26,295 bases of DNA, from positions 1-26,295 of the forward strand of contig JACQAR010000077.1 in assembly GCA_016194825.1 (NCBI GenBank), in the 5' to 3' direction. The notes under the pieces were generated by a model. The model was not told where the DNA came from and searched no databases. It saw only the letters and a program-made list of their open reading frames with translations. The position numbers and the translations under genes are program-made. Positions 13,557 to 22,372 of the stretch are shown one piece after another (position 1 is the stretch's first letter; the number at the start of each line of letters is the position of its first letter). This DNA comes from Chlamydiia bacterium. Its GTDB lineage: Bacteria; Chlamydiota; Chlamydiia; Chlamydiales; SM23-39.

Positions 13557-16430
13557 ATGGAAAAGACGCAGCGCCTGCTTCAAATTCTTTTTGCTATGTT
13601 CCTTGTCATCGTATTTAGGGTCTGGCATTTAGGGGTGATTCAGCGTGAGGAAAAGAAGATTGAAGCGCAAAAGCCTCAGCAGAGGCAGATTTTACTGAGA
13701 GCCAATCGAGGAACGATCTCTGATCGCTTCGGAATCCCTTTAGCTGTGAACCGGATTTGCTACAATGCGTCGATTTACTACGGGCAAATCGCCCAGATCC
13801 CGGTTGTATCATGGCAAGGCGATGAAAAGGGGGGAAGAATCAAAGTATATTCGAGGCGAGAGTATATCCATAAACTCGCCGCTGTACTGGCGTCTCTTCT
13901 GCAGCTCGACGCTGAGCGGGTGGAGGATTTAATTCACGCCAAAGCCTCGCTTTTTCCCTATGTCCCCTATCTGCTGAAAGCCCACCTGACCGAAGAGGAG
14001 TATTACAAGCTAAAGATGCTGGAGAAGGATTGGCTGGGGATCCATGCGGAAATTGGGGCGGAGCGCTACTATCCGTTGGGCAAATCAGCGGCGCATATTC
14101 TGGGCACAATGGGCCCGATCAACCAGAAGGAGTATCTTGCGATTGCCGATGAGATGCGCCGGCTTAAGGAAAGTTTAGAATTTATGGATCTCTCCTCACC
14201 TGAGGATCTTGAGACGGAGAAGGCGAGAGAGAGGCTGCTCGAATTAAAAGAAAAGGCTTACACCCTCAATGATCTGATTGGGAAAAGTGGGGTAGAGGCG
14301 GAATGGGAAGAGGAGCTGAGGGGGCAGTTTGGGAAAACGACCTTTGAGGTGGACCAAAAAGGGAGGTTTGTACGAGAGCTTCCCGAGGCCAAGCCGCCCA
14401 TCGCAGGTCGCCCTATCCGGCTCACGATTTCCATCGAGCTGCAGCATTATGCGGAACAGCTCTTAGCGCAAGTAGAAAAAGCGCGAGCCAAAAGGCCTCC
14501 CAAACAGCCCTGGATCCGAGGAGGGGCCATTGTTGTCCTCGATCCGAATACGGGAGAGATCTTGTCGATGGCCAGTCACCCCTCTTTTGATCCGAATGAT
14601 TTTATCCCCTCTGCCAACCTGGAGCTGCGGAAAGAAAAGCAGAGGAAGATCAATCTTTGGCTAGAAACGGAGTCCTGGATCGGCGCTTTGTGGGAAGGGA
14701 GAGAGGCGCTTTGTGGGGGCAAATATGATGGCCAGTGCTTGAGTTGGGATCTTTTTCTCGACCTGATTCTCCCAGACGGAGAACACCCTCTTCGCTCGTT
14801 TTTCCAGAAAGTGTGCGACATCAAAACAGCGGTCCAGGTGCAAGAAGATTTTGCTGCACTTCGTTATTTTGGGGGAGGAAAAGATCCTTTTCTTGCAGAG
14901 GCTCCTCAAGCCGCCCTTCCGAAAAAAAGGCTGAGTGTGCTACTCGCTGAAATTCCCGATATGAGAGATCGTCTTTTCGCCATCGATATTTGCAAGCTTG
15001 CGATCGATGCTACCCGCATTTCAGATCGCCTCCTTTCTAAAATCGGCAACATGAAATTGAGTGCTTTTTTTTCTCTTTCGCAACTCTTTCACCAGTATGA
15101 GCAAAGAGAGAAGCAGAAAGGGAAAGAGACTTTCCATCACCAGGCCTTTCGTGCCTGGAAAGAAACCCATCAAAAGGCATTTTTAGCTGAGAAGAGAAAA
15201 GAAGAAAAAGAATCGAATACGTATGCGCGTCCTTATCTCGACTACCTCGATGCGAAAGAAAAGGAGTTATTCGAAGAGTCCTGGAAAGAGCAACGGCTTC
15301 GCTATCTCACAGAAAATCTAGAAACTGCACCCTCTCTTCAAGTAGTTTCTCAGGATCTGCAGGAAGACTTTCTGCATACTTTTCGTCCCTTTTCTCAATT
15401 TGCTGAGAAAGAAAAAGAGCTGGCGATGACTTTTTACCCTCAAGGAGGGCTGGGATTTAGCCGTTCTTACGCTTTTCAGGCGAGCGCACCGCAAGGCTCG
15501 CTTTTCAAAGTGGTCACTGCCTATGAAGGGCTAAAACAAGGGGTTGCCCTATCGCTCATTGACGAGCAGAGCCAAAGCGAAAAAGGGCTCATCGTGGCGT
15601 ATGATCTGAAAAAAAATCCCTATCCGCGCTTTTATAAAGGGGGAAGGCTCCCCAAGAGCAGCATTCCCCATATTGGTCCCATCGATATTGTGGGAGCTTT
15701 GGAGCAATCGAGCAACCCGTTTTTCTCTATCGTCGCAGGGGACTATCTCAAAAGCCCTGAAGATCTGTGCGAAGCAGCCCGTCTTTTTGGGTATGGGAGT
15801 CCCACAGGGATTGAGTTAGCGGGAGAAGCGGTTGGCTGTTTGCCCACCGATTTATCGTATAATCGAACAGGGCTGTACTCCTTTGCCATTGGGCAGCATA
15901 CCCTTCTTGCCACACCCTTGCAAAGCGCTCTTGTTGTATCGACCTTAGCCAATGGAGGCAAGCTCCTCAAACCTAAAATCATCCGCGACTCTGCCGACGT
16001 GACCATTCGGCACACCCTGGCTTTTCCACTCTCCATTCGGAATCAAATCTTCGAGGGGCTTGACCGATGTCTATGGAGTGCGAAGGGGAAAGCGCGCCCT
16101 ACAGCCATCCGCTCTCTTCTCTCGAACCCCTCATTGATGCGCGACTATCTCACCTTGCAACATCAGATGATTGCGAAGACGGGAACAGCAGAAGTGCTGT
16201 GGAAGGCTTATCGCAATCCTGGGAGCAAGGCCTCTTTACACAAACATGTGTGGTTCGGAGCGATCTCTTTTAGCCAAGATGCTTTTGCGACAAAGCAGCA
16301 GCGTTGGGATCATCCAGAGCTTGTGGTCGTCGTGATGCAGCGTTTTGGCGATGCAGGCAAAGATCTGGCTCCTATTGCCGCTCAAATGATCTGCAAGTGG
16401 CGCTCGATTCAGGAGCAGCACAGGAAATAG
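13557..16430 (+). CDS. Penicillin-binding protein 2 (transpeptidase), unusually long
   Basis: A 957-residue class B PBP. It has one N-terminal membrane anchor (about residues 7-25), a dimerisation domain (LRANRGTISDRFGIPLAVNR) and GGAIVVLDPNTGEILSMASHPSFDPNDF (ending near 349). The transpeptidase motifs are S648-LF-K651, S718-S719-N720 and K874-T875-G876. Between FDPNDF and the SxxK serine lie about 300 residues where E. coli PBP2 has about 40. The insert is highly charged, with coiled-coil-like runs (REKQKGKETF, EKRKEEKESN). Chlamydiae use PBP2 with MreB for septal peptidoglycan. The gene position next to rpsB matches pbpB of Chlamydia. The ribosome site is weak: GGAG is 22 bases upstream of the ATG, and an in-frame TAG at 13551 excludes an earlier start. 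Confidence 0.93.
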   Translation: MEKTQRLLQILFAMFLVIVFRVWHLGVIQREEKKIEAQKPQQRQILLRANRGTISDRFGIPLAVNRICYNASIYYGQIAQIPVVSWQGDEKGGRIKVYSRREYIHKLAAVLASLLQLDAERVEDLIHAKASLFPYVPYLLKAHLTEEEYYKLKMLEKDWLGIHAEIGAERYYPLGKSAAHILGTMGPINQKEYLAIADEMRRLKESLEFMDLSSPEDLETEKARERLLELKEKAYTLNDLIGKSGVEAEWEEELRGQFGKTTFEVDQKGRFVRELPEAKPPIAGRPIRLTISIELQHYAEQLLAQVEKARAKRPPKQPWIRGGAIVVLDPNTGEILSMASHPSFDPNDFIPSANLELRKEKQRKINLWLETESWIGALWEGREALCGGKYDGQCLSWDLFLDLILPDGEHPLRSFFQKVCDIKTAVQVQEDFAALRYFGGGKDPFLAEAPQAALPKKRLSVLLAEIPDMRDRLFAIDICKLAIDATRISDRLLSKIGNMKLSAFFSLSQLFHQYEQREKQKGKETFHHQAFRAWKETHQKAFLAEKRKEEKESNTYARPYLDYLDAKEKELFEESWKEQRLRYLTENLETAPSLQVVSQDLQEDFLHTFRPFSQFAEKEKELAMTFYPQGGLGFSRSYAFQASAPQGSLFKVVTAYEGLKQGVALSLIDEQSQSEKGLIVAYDLKKNPYPRFYKGGRLPKSSIPHIGPIDIVGALEQSSNPFFSIVAGDYLKSPEDLCEAARLFGYGSPTGIELAGEAVGCLPTDLSYNRTGLYSFAIGQHTLLATPLQSALVVSTLANGGKLLKPKIIRDSADVTIRHTLAFPLSIRNQIFEGLDRCLWSAKGKARPTAIRSLLSNPSLMRDYLTLQHQMIAKTGTAEVLWKAYRNPGSKASLHKHVWFGAISFSQDAFATKQQRWDHPELVVVVMQRFGDAGKDLAPIAAQMICKWRSIQEQHRK

Positions 16431-17361
16431 CTTTTCTAAAATACGCTATCGTTGCTCGGAGACCTTCTTCGAGAGAGATCTGAGGAGTCCAAAAGAGGAG
16501 CGTCTTAGCGAGGGTGATGTCGGGCTGGCGCTGCTTCGGATCATCCGAAGGAAGAGGCTTCTGGATGATGGGAGAGGAAGAGCCTGTCAACTGCAGAATC
16601 TTTTTTGCCAACTCACTCACCGGATATTCGATCGGATTGCCAATATTGATCGGCCCCGTCACTGGATCGGGTGCCTCCATCAGCCGCACAATCACTTCAA
16701 TGAGATCATCCACATAACAAAAGGAACGGGTCTGCTGGCCAGTTCCATAGATGGTAATCGGCTCAGAGCGGAGCGCCTGCACAATGAAATTGGATACCAC
16801 GCGCCCATCGTTGGGATGCATCCGAGGGCCATAGGTATTGAAGATGCGCGCTACTTTGATCGGAAGGCGATGCCGCCGATGGTAATCGAAAAAGAGGGTT
16901 TCGGCACACCGCTTCCCCTCGTCATAACAAGAGCGAATGCCAATCGGATTGACATGCCCCCAGTAGTTTTCTGTTTGAGGATGGACATGGGGATCGCCAT
17001 AGACTTCACTGGTCGAAGCTTGGAAAATTTTACACTTAAGCTTTGTGGCTAATTCCAGCAGATGGTGCGCTCCGAATACGCTCGTCTTCAACGTCTGAAT
17101 GGGGTCTGCTTGATAGTGGATCGGAGAAGCAGGACATGCCAAGTTGTAGATTTCGTCCACCTTCACATCGAGGGGAATGCAAATATCGTGACAAAGGAAC
17201 TGGAAACGAGGGTTTTCCAAAAAGGGGGCAACGTTGCTGCGCGAGCCAGTGTACAGATTGTCCACGCACAGCACTTGATGTCCCTGCTGCAACAGCCTTT
17301 CACAAAGATGGGATCCTAAAAAACCTGCGCCACCCGCTACTAAAATTCTTTTTTTATTCAT
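16372..17361 (-). CDS. UDP-glucuronate decarboxylase (UDP-xylose synthase-like)
   Basis: A 329-residue extended short-chain dehydrogenase. The NAD site is GGAGFLG (10-16). The catalytic elements are the Thr/Ser in ASTSEVYG and Y146xxxK150. The strings YNLACPASPIHYQ, SCYDEGKRCAE and ARIFNTYGPRMHPNDGRVVSNF are typical of UXS, which turns UDP-glucuronate into UDP-xylose. The start ATG overlaps the stop of the Wzc-like gene by ATGA, so it is the last gene of the export operon. Its 3' end overlaps that of the convergent PBP2 gene by 59 bases. Confidence 0.9.
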   Translation of the reverse strand: MNKKRILVAGGAGFLGSHLCERLLQQGHQVLCVDNLYTGSRSNVAPFLENPRFQFLCHDICIPLDVKVDEIYNLACPASPIHYQADPIQTLKTSVFGAHHLLELATKLKCKIFQASTSEVYGDPHVHPQTENYWGHVNPIGIRSCYDEGKRCAETLFFDYHRRHRLPIKVARIFNTYGPRMHPNDGRVVSNFIVQALRSEPITIYGTGQQTRSFCYVDDLIEVIVRLMEAPDPVTGPINIGNPIEYPVSELAKKILQLTGSSSPIIQKPLPSDDPKQRQPDITLAKTLLFWTPQISLEEGLRATIAYFRKAISCAAPESSATCRSFERQ

Positions 17362-20189
17362 ATTTTACTCGAAGTGATGAATTGTGTAGCGCCTCTCTGG
17401 AAAAAGGGAGCGAGCCACGGAGTGGGTTCGTGGCATACCGTGATGATCGCCTGCTGGCAGAGGCTGAGGGCGGTGGTCGATTCGGCCGCAGCCAGTTCCG
17501 ATCGAAAGAGCAGAAGGACACAATCATATTGAGGTTTCACCTGTTCGAGAAGTTCTTGGAACCGCTTGGATTGGAGCCATTCGTTCCCATACGGACTATA
17601 GCCGCCAGATGTGACAAAATCAAATCCCTTCCCTTCTCGGATCGGCAGTTGGAGTGACTCTCCTTCTAAATACTGCAATAGCCCCGGGACAGAGCTTTGA
17701 TGGTACTTCCGGCTAAAATCACAGCGAAGAACGAGCGAGCGCAGGGAAGTTTTTGAGAGATTTTCCGCTAAAGCAAAAGAATAATCGGGACCTTGTCCGG
17801 CAATCAGGCCCACAAGGTGAGGATGAGAGGACGATTTAATGAAGTAGACGAGCCGTCTGAGAAGCTCGAGATCGGCCACAGAGAGTGCATCGAGATCTGC
17901 GCCATCAGAAAATGAGCTGAGCGTTCCCAAAAGAGGAAAGCGCATGGCTTTTAATTTGTCATAAGAAGAGGGGAATCCGCGAAAAATGGCGCTGAGCAGC
18001 ATGCAAAAGCAGCAAGCAAATGCACCGAGCGCTGCTCCTAGAGCAGATTTACTATACAGCCGGGGACATGTCGCTAAGAGCGGGGCAATGGGAACGTTGA
18101 GCAGTTTTGATTCCACCCGATAGAGATTGTGTCCGATCGTATTGGTCTCGATCAGTTCCGTGAGCACCTCCATCAATTTGGCAGAGAATTTGACTTTCAT
18201 ATCGAGCCATTTCTCTTGTCTCCAACACTGGGGAATTTCTGCTGCCTCTAGTTTCAGCTGCTCCATTTTCTCTCTGAGCAACTCCTGTTCTTTCAAAAGA
18301 CTGCTGCGACGCTCTTTGATGAGATCCGCACCTTTACTCTGCAATGCAGAAATCTGCTGGCTGATACAATCGAGCGTGGCCTGTTTGAGCGCGGCAATTT
18401 TTTCTTGTATCAAAGAGCTGTTGACCTCTTCTACTTTAGTCAATTGCATCAGGTGCTCGCCAAGAATTTTCTTTTGGATGGCCAATTCTCCTTTCCAACG
18501 CTCCTCTTCTTTGGCGCTCCGATGGGCTTCATCTTTGCACTTCATCATGGTTTGGCTGGCTCTCTGGATCAGAGCTTGGCTCGTCAAATCGGTCAATACA
18601 GCGCTCAAAGAGTGGAACTCAAAATCGTCTTGGTCTAATTCTGATCGCAAGAGCTCTAAATGGCGAATCGTGGACTCCGATTCACTCAACCTCCGATGAT
18701 AGTCCACGACAAGCGCTCTGGCTGTGTCTATGTCAATTCCTTCCAATTCTTCAGAGGAAGCGTCTTTGCGGAAGAGTTGGTCTTGTAAAAGACTCTCTTG
18801 CATCCCTAAAATCCGGATGTACTGCTCGAGAGAATGCGCAAAATCTCTTCGCTCTGTTTCGTCTGATTTGAGCGCCGCTGCCCAATGCGCTAATGCCCGG
18901 TCAGCTTCAAATGCCAGATCTACCGAAAGAGGACTTTTGCTCTCTACTTGCGATTGGAGAATCTCAAGTGCCTCTTTCCTCTGGCGGATTTCCTTTAAAT
19001 TTTCGATTCTCTGCGCTGCCATAACAGTAGAAGGAGGCACTGAGAGAAGCAAAAGATCGCGCTGCTGTTTGAGCGTTTGAATCTCAGAGGAAATTTTGGC
19101 CAATTCTGGTCCTATGCCTCCTTCATTAGAGAGCATGAGGGGCTGTGTTCCTTTTTCCATCTGATCGAACCGAGATAGCTCGATATGGATCGTCAGCATT
19201 TTCCGAGATAACTCATGCAAGGGACCAAGCATTTGATCCATCTCTTCTTGAACCCCAATACAACCGCGCGTTTTTAAATTCTCGCTCAACTGTTTTGCAT
19301 ACTGATCAAATGCAATACTCAAAGAGTCATAGAGCTGATCATGCCTCGACTCTAAATAGGCCATTTGTTCTTGCACTACTTCATCATGGTTCTGCTTTAA
19401 GTACTTCCGATACTCTTCCATCCACGCATTCACAATCTCTACACCTCGATGGCGATCGGGATAGCTAAAAGAGAACTCAAAAAAAGTTTTATGCAGTTTA
19501 TGGGGCGAAATCTGTAGGTGAGAGCTCACTTCATTGACGGCATCAAACCAAGGGGCAATGGTGAGCGGATACCGATGGCGATAGCGCAGCTGACGCGGAG
19601 CTTTGATGAGGGTCATGGTCAGATGGGGAAGAGCGATTTCTTGCCCTAATGTACTTTCCGCGACCAGCTTGCCTGATGGATCGAGAAGAGAAAAATGCGT
19701 TTCATCGGAGAAACACAGGAAATAGGAAAGCCCCCCCTCTCCTTCATAAACAAGATCTAGAAAGACGAAAGGATCTGCTTCTTGTAAGAGCTTGCTGGCA
19801 TTGGATCGAAAATTATCTCGTATCCTGCGGTAGTATCGAACCAGACGCCCCTCTGTTTTGACTCTCGCTTGCAAGCCCATTTTTTGCACAAGCGGCTTGA
19901 GAACGGGTTGCGATTTAAAATAGACCATCAATTTCGATTCGCTTTTCCCCCCCAGTCCACCCAGCATATCATTCAAAGAAACTCCACGAGCCTCGGATTC
20001 TCCTCCTTCTTTAAAGGTAGCGACACAGACATACCGCGATGACTTCAAAATTAAAGAACCAAACATGAAAAAGGCGCCAATGAGCGCAGAGCGGACAATC
20101 CATTTCCACTTGCGCCGCAACAGATCCAGACAATCGCGCAGCGTGAAAATCCGCTCATCGACTTCTAATGGCCTGAGATTTTTATCCAT
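17358..20189 (-). CDS. Wzz/Wzc-like polysaccharide co-polymerase with degenerate kinase domain
   Basis: A 943-residue inner-membrane protein. It has an N-terminal Wzz-type domain with membrane segment one near residues 31-50, a long periplasmic region with much coiled coil (about 250-700), membrane segment two near 718-740 (ALGAALGAFACCFCMLLSAI), and a cytoplasmic domain placed like a bacterial tyrosine kinase. That domain has AGQGPDYSFALAENLS where Walker A should be, without the GK[ST] lysine, and VLRCDFSRK where the DxD-type A' motif should be. No Tyr-rich tail is present. It is probably structural or regulatory rather than an active kinase. The start is ATG 20189 (TGATG overlap with the exporter gene); a TTG one codon earlier is possible. 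Confidence 0.8.
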   Translation of the reverse strand: MDKNLRPLEVDERIFTLRDCLDLLRRKWKWIVRSALIGAFFMFGSLILKSSRYVCVATFKEGGESEARGVSLNDMLGGLGGKSESKLMVYFKSQPVLKPLVQKMGLQARVKTEGRLVRYYRRIRDNFRSNASKLLQEADPFVFLDLVYEGEGGLSYFLCFSDETHFSLLDPSGKLVAESTLGQEIALPHLTMTLIKAPRQLRYRHRYPLTIAPWFDAVNEVSSHLQISPHKLHKTFFEFSFSYPDRHRGVEIVNAWMEEYRKYLKQNHDEVVQEQMAYLESRHDQLYDSLSIAFDQYAKQLSENLKTRGCIGVQEEMDQMLGPLHELSRKMLTIHIELSRFDQMEKGTQPLMLSNEGGIGPELAKISSEIQTLKQQRDLLLLSVPPSTVMAAQRIENLKEIRQRKEALEILQSQVESKSPLSVDLAFEADRALAHWAAALKSDETERRDFAHSLEQYIRILGMQESLLQDQLFRKDASSEELEGIDIDTARALVVDYHRRLSESESTIRHLELLRSELDQDDFEFHSLSAVLTDLTSQALIQRASQTMMKCKDEAHRSAKEEERWKGELAIQKKILGEHLMQLTKVEEVNSSLIQEKIAALKQATLDCISQQISALQSKGADLIKERRSSLLKEQELLREKMEQLKLEAAEIPQCWRQEKWLDMKVKFSAKLMEVLTELIETNTIGHNLYRVESKLLNVPIAPLLATCPRLYSKSALGAALGAFACCFCMLLSAIFRGFPSSYDKLKAMRFPLLGTLSSFSDGADLDALSVADLELLRRLVYFIKSSSHPHLVGLIAGQGPDYSFALAENLSKTSLRSLVLRCDFSRKYHQSSVPGLLQYLEGESLQLPIREGKGFDFVTSGGYSPYGNEWLQSKRFQELLEQVKPQYDCVLLLFRSELAAAESTTALSLCQQAIITVCHEPTPWLAPFFQRGATQFITSSKI

Positions 20190-21229
20190 CAAGGTATAAT
20201 GACCCCGGCTGTGCCTCTCACGGCGTCAAATCCAGCAAAACTGGGGAGAAGCTGGGAGATGAACCGGTTCCATTCTGTAATGGGTTTAGCAGCGACAAAG
20301 ACAATGTCACCTGGCATGACGAGCAGACTATCATTGGGCAAATGGATCACATGTTCCCAACTAATCGTATAAATTTTTGGTTTGGCAATGCTGCCTCGGA
20401 TGATCTGGATATACGATTTATCTCCCGTATAGAGAATCCCTCCCGATTCCGCGATAGCTTGACGCAAAGACAGGTAGCCTGAAGGAAGGGCAATAGCAGT
20501 CTCTCTTCCCACTTCTCCCATGACCATCATCGTCGCAGCAGTAGGGTCAGCAATATAGATCTTATCGCCTCCTCGCATCACGACGTTTTGTGACATGTCG
20601 CCTTGTTTTAAAAGGCGGTTCATATCAACCGGCAGCATCTGCCCATTACGGCAGATATAACTTTTAAAGAGATTTGCATTATGTGGGATGCGCGCAAGCG
20701 ATAGGACATCAAAGAGACGGATTTTCCCATCCACAGGAACGTTCGGCAGCACTACTAAACCGGCAAGCTCCACCCTTTTGAACATCCGATCTCGGTACGC
20801 GAGGAACACTTCCGTATCGCGGATCTGTTGCTGATAGAGATCTTGGATCTTTTGCCTCGCCTCTTCGAGCGTCAGCCCCGCTACTGGAATGGGAGCAAGA
20901 TCGGGAAGACGGATCACTCCCTCAGTGACTCGGTAGCCCACTCTTGCCCCAATCTCTTGCACAGCTGCGACAATATCGGGACGGCTCGGTTGATAGAGTG
21001 TGATTGCGAGAACATCGCCATCTGAAATTTCATCTTTGTATTCTTGCAGCAATTCTTCATCGATTTCCCCGTAGCTTTGTCCCGTCATTTCTAAGATCGA
21101 AAATTTTCCTTCCCGGATCTTATAAGAATCGAGGACAAATTCATCGGCACCAAATAAATCTTTTCCCATATAGGGGCCGGTGCAACTGGCCAGACAGATG
21201 AGGATGAAAAGTGCTAGAGGCAATCGCAT
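20189..21229 (-). CDS. Wza-like polysaccharide export lipoprotein
   Basis: A 346-residue outer-membrane polysaccharide exporter. A lipoprotein signal peptide ends in the lipobox LASC (Cys16). The Poly_export domain follows (DEISDGDVLAITLYQPSRPD ... VTEGVIRLPDLAPIPVAGLT), then SLBB-like repeats (VELAGLVVLPNVPVDGKI; MGEVGRETAIALPSGYLSLR) with DKIYIADPT and PGDIVFVAAKPI strand ends. In Wza systems this protein forms the outer-membrane pore that meets the Wzc-like protein, encoded next here with a TGATG overlap. It is the first gene of the operon, divergent from the epimerase gene 82 bases away. Confidence 0.88.
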   Translation of the reverse strand: MRLPLALFILICLASCTGPYMGKDLFGADEFVLDSYKIREGKFSILEMTGQSYGEIDEELLQEYKDEISDGDVLAITLYQPSRPDIVAAVQEIGARVGYRVTEGVIRLPDLAPIPVAGLTLEEARQKIQDLYQQQIRDTEVFLAYRDRMFKRVELAGLVVLPNVPVDGKIRLFDVLSLARIPHNANLFKSYICRNGQMLPVDMNRLLKQGDMSQNVVMRGGDKIYIADPTAATMMVMGEVGRETAIALPSGYLSLRQAIAESGGILYTGDKSYIQIIRGSIAKPKIYTISWEHVIHLPNDSLLVMPGDIVFVAAKPITEWNRFISQLLPSFAGFDAVRGTAGVIIP

Positions 21230-21311
21230 ATAAGAACTTTCTGAGAAAATAGCAGAAGATTTTTATGTCGACAAGTAGATCGTATTCAGAGAAAATTGCC
21301 AGAGAATTTCT

Positions 21312-22283
21312 ATGCAAGTTCTGATCACAGGCGCTGCCGGTTTTATCGGGTTCCATCTCGCATTGGCTCTGAAAAAGCGAGGAGATACCGTCATAGGGCT
21401 CGACAACTTCAACGCATACTACGACCCTCAACTCAAAAGAGAACGAGCAAAAATCCTAAAAACACACGGGATGGAAATTGTAGAAGCTGATATCCGCGAC
21501 CAACCCCTCATTGAACAGCTGCTGCAAAAAAAAGAGATCTCCCATTTCATCCATTTGGCTGCCCAAGCCGGTGTCCGACATTCCCTCATCGCTCCGAATG
21601 ACTATGTCGCCTCGAACTTACAGGGATTTGTCTCAGTCTTAGAAGCCTGTCGGAAACACCCCGGTATAAAATTCATCTTTGCCTCCTCTTCTTCTGTCTA
21701 TGGCCTCAATGAAAAAATTCCCTTTAGCACCGAAGACCCCACCGACCGTCCGACAAATTTCTATGGCGCGACGAAAAAAGCGAACGAACTCATCGCGCAC
21801 GCTTACCATCACCTCTATGGCCTAGCTGTCACAGGGCTGAGATTTTTTACTGTCTACGGTCCTTGGGGAAGGCCAGACATGGCCTATTACCGATTCTGTG
21901 AAAAAATTTGCCGAGGAGAGCCCATTCAACTCTTCAATCAAGGGAATATGGCGCGCGATTTCACCTATATCGACGATATTGTGCGAGGGATCATCGCTGC
22001 GATCGATTTAGGCGCTCCTTGCGAAATTTTCAACTTAGGGAACCATCAGCCCGTGCCGCTCTTGCGCTTAGTGGAAATCTTGGAAGAGCGGCTGGAAAAA
22101 AAAGCGATTCGTCAATTCCTCCCCATGCAACCGGGCGAAGTACTCACAACCTATGCCGACATTGAAAAAAGCCAGAGACTATTGGGATTTCACCCTCGGG
22201 TCTCTTTAGAAGAAGGTCTCGCTCATTTCGTCGAGTGGTTCCAGAGGTCATTGAACCACTCCACGGCAGCAGAAAATCGATGA
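21312..22283 (+). CDS. UDP-glucuronate 4-epimerase (GAE/CapI-like)
   Basis: A 323-residue extended SDR enzyme. The NAD motif is GAAGFIG (7-13). GLDNFNAYYDPQLKRER is the family hallmark of UDP-glucuronate/galacturonate epimerases. The catalytic SSSSVYG Ser/Thr and Y151xxxK155 are present, as are FFTVYGPWGRPDMA and NLGNHQPVPLLRLVE. It should interconvert UDP-glucuronate and UDP-galacturonate. It is divergently transcribed from the Wza/Wzc/UXS operon; the shared 82-base gap must hold both promoters, though I see no clear boxes. It may feed the same polymer. Confidence 0.88.
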   Translation: MQVLITGAAGFIGFHLALALKKRGDTVIGLDNFNAYYDPQLKRERAKILKTHGMEIVEADIRDQPLIEQLLQKKEISHFIHLAAQAGVRHSLIAPNDYVASNLQGFVSVLEACRKHPGIKFIFASSSSVYGLNEKIPFSTEDPTDRPTNFYGATKKANELIAHAYHHLYGLAVTGLRFFTVYGPWGRPDMAYYRFCEKICRGEPIQLFNQGNMARDFTYIDDIVRGIIAAIDLGAPCEIFNLGNHQPVPLLRLVEILEERLEKKAIRQFLPMQPGEVLTTYADIEKSQRLLGFHPRVSLEEGLAHFVEWFQRSLNHSTAAENR

Positions 22284-22302
22284 TTTTGGATGCCCCTTGT
22301 CA

Positions 22303-22372
22303 GAGCCGGTAAGACCGGCTCGGCGACGCCGAAGAGTTTTGCAATACCTCGTCCATGTAAAGCAGCTTTACA
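22303..22372. terminator. Hairpins between convergent genes
   Basis: Stem GAGCCGGT/ACCGGCTC (22303-22310 and 22314-22321, loop of 3) and stem TGTAAAG/CTTTACA (22356-22362 and 22366-22372, loop of 3) lie between the epimerase stop and the end of the NAD(P)HX gene. Neither is followed by a long T tract. A bidirectional terminator is likely from position only. Confidence 0.4.

Noticed and set aside
17043..17657. 204-codon plus-strand frame over the UXS and Wzc-like genes
   Set aside because: It spans the antisense of two well-supported genes and has low-quality protein composition.
18127..18699. 190-codon plus-strand Ser-rich frame
   Set aside because: It is a shadow of the coiled-coil region of the Wzc-like gene; the Ser/Leu bias is explained by complemented Glu/Lys codons.
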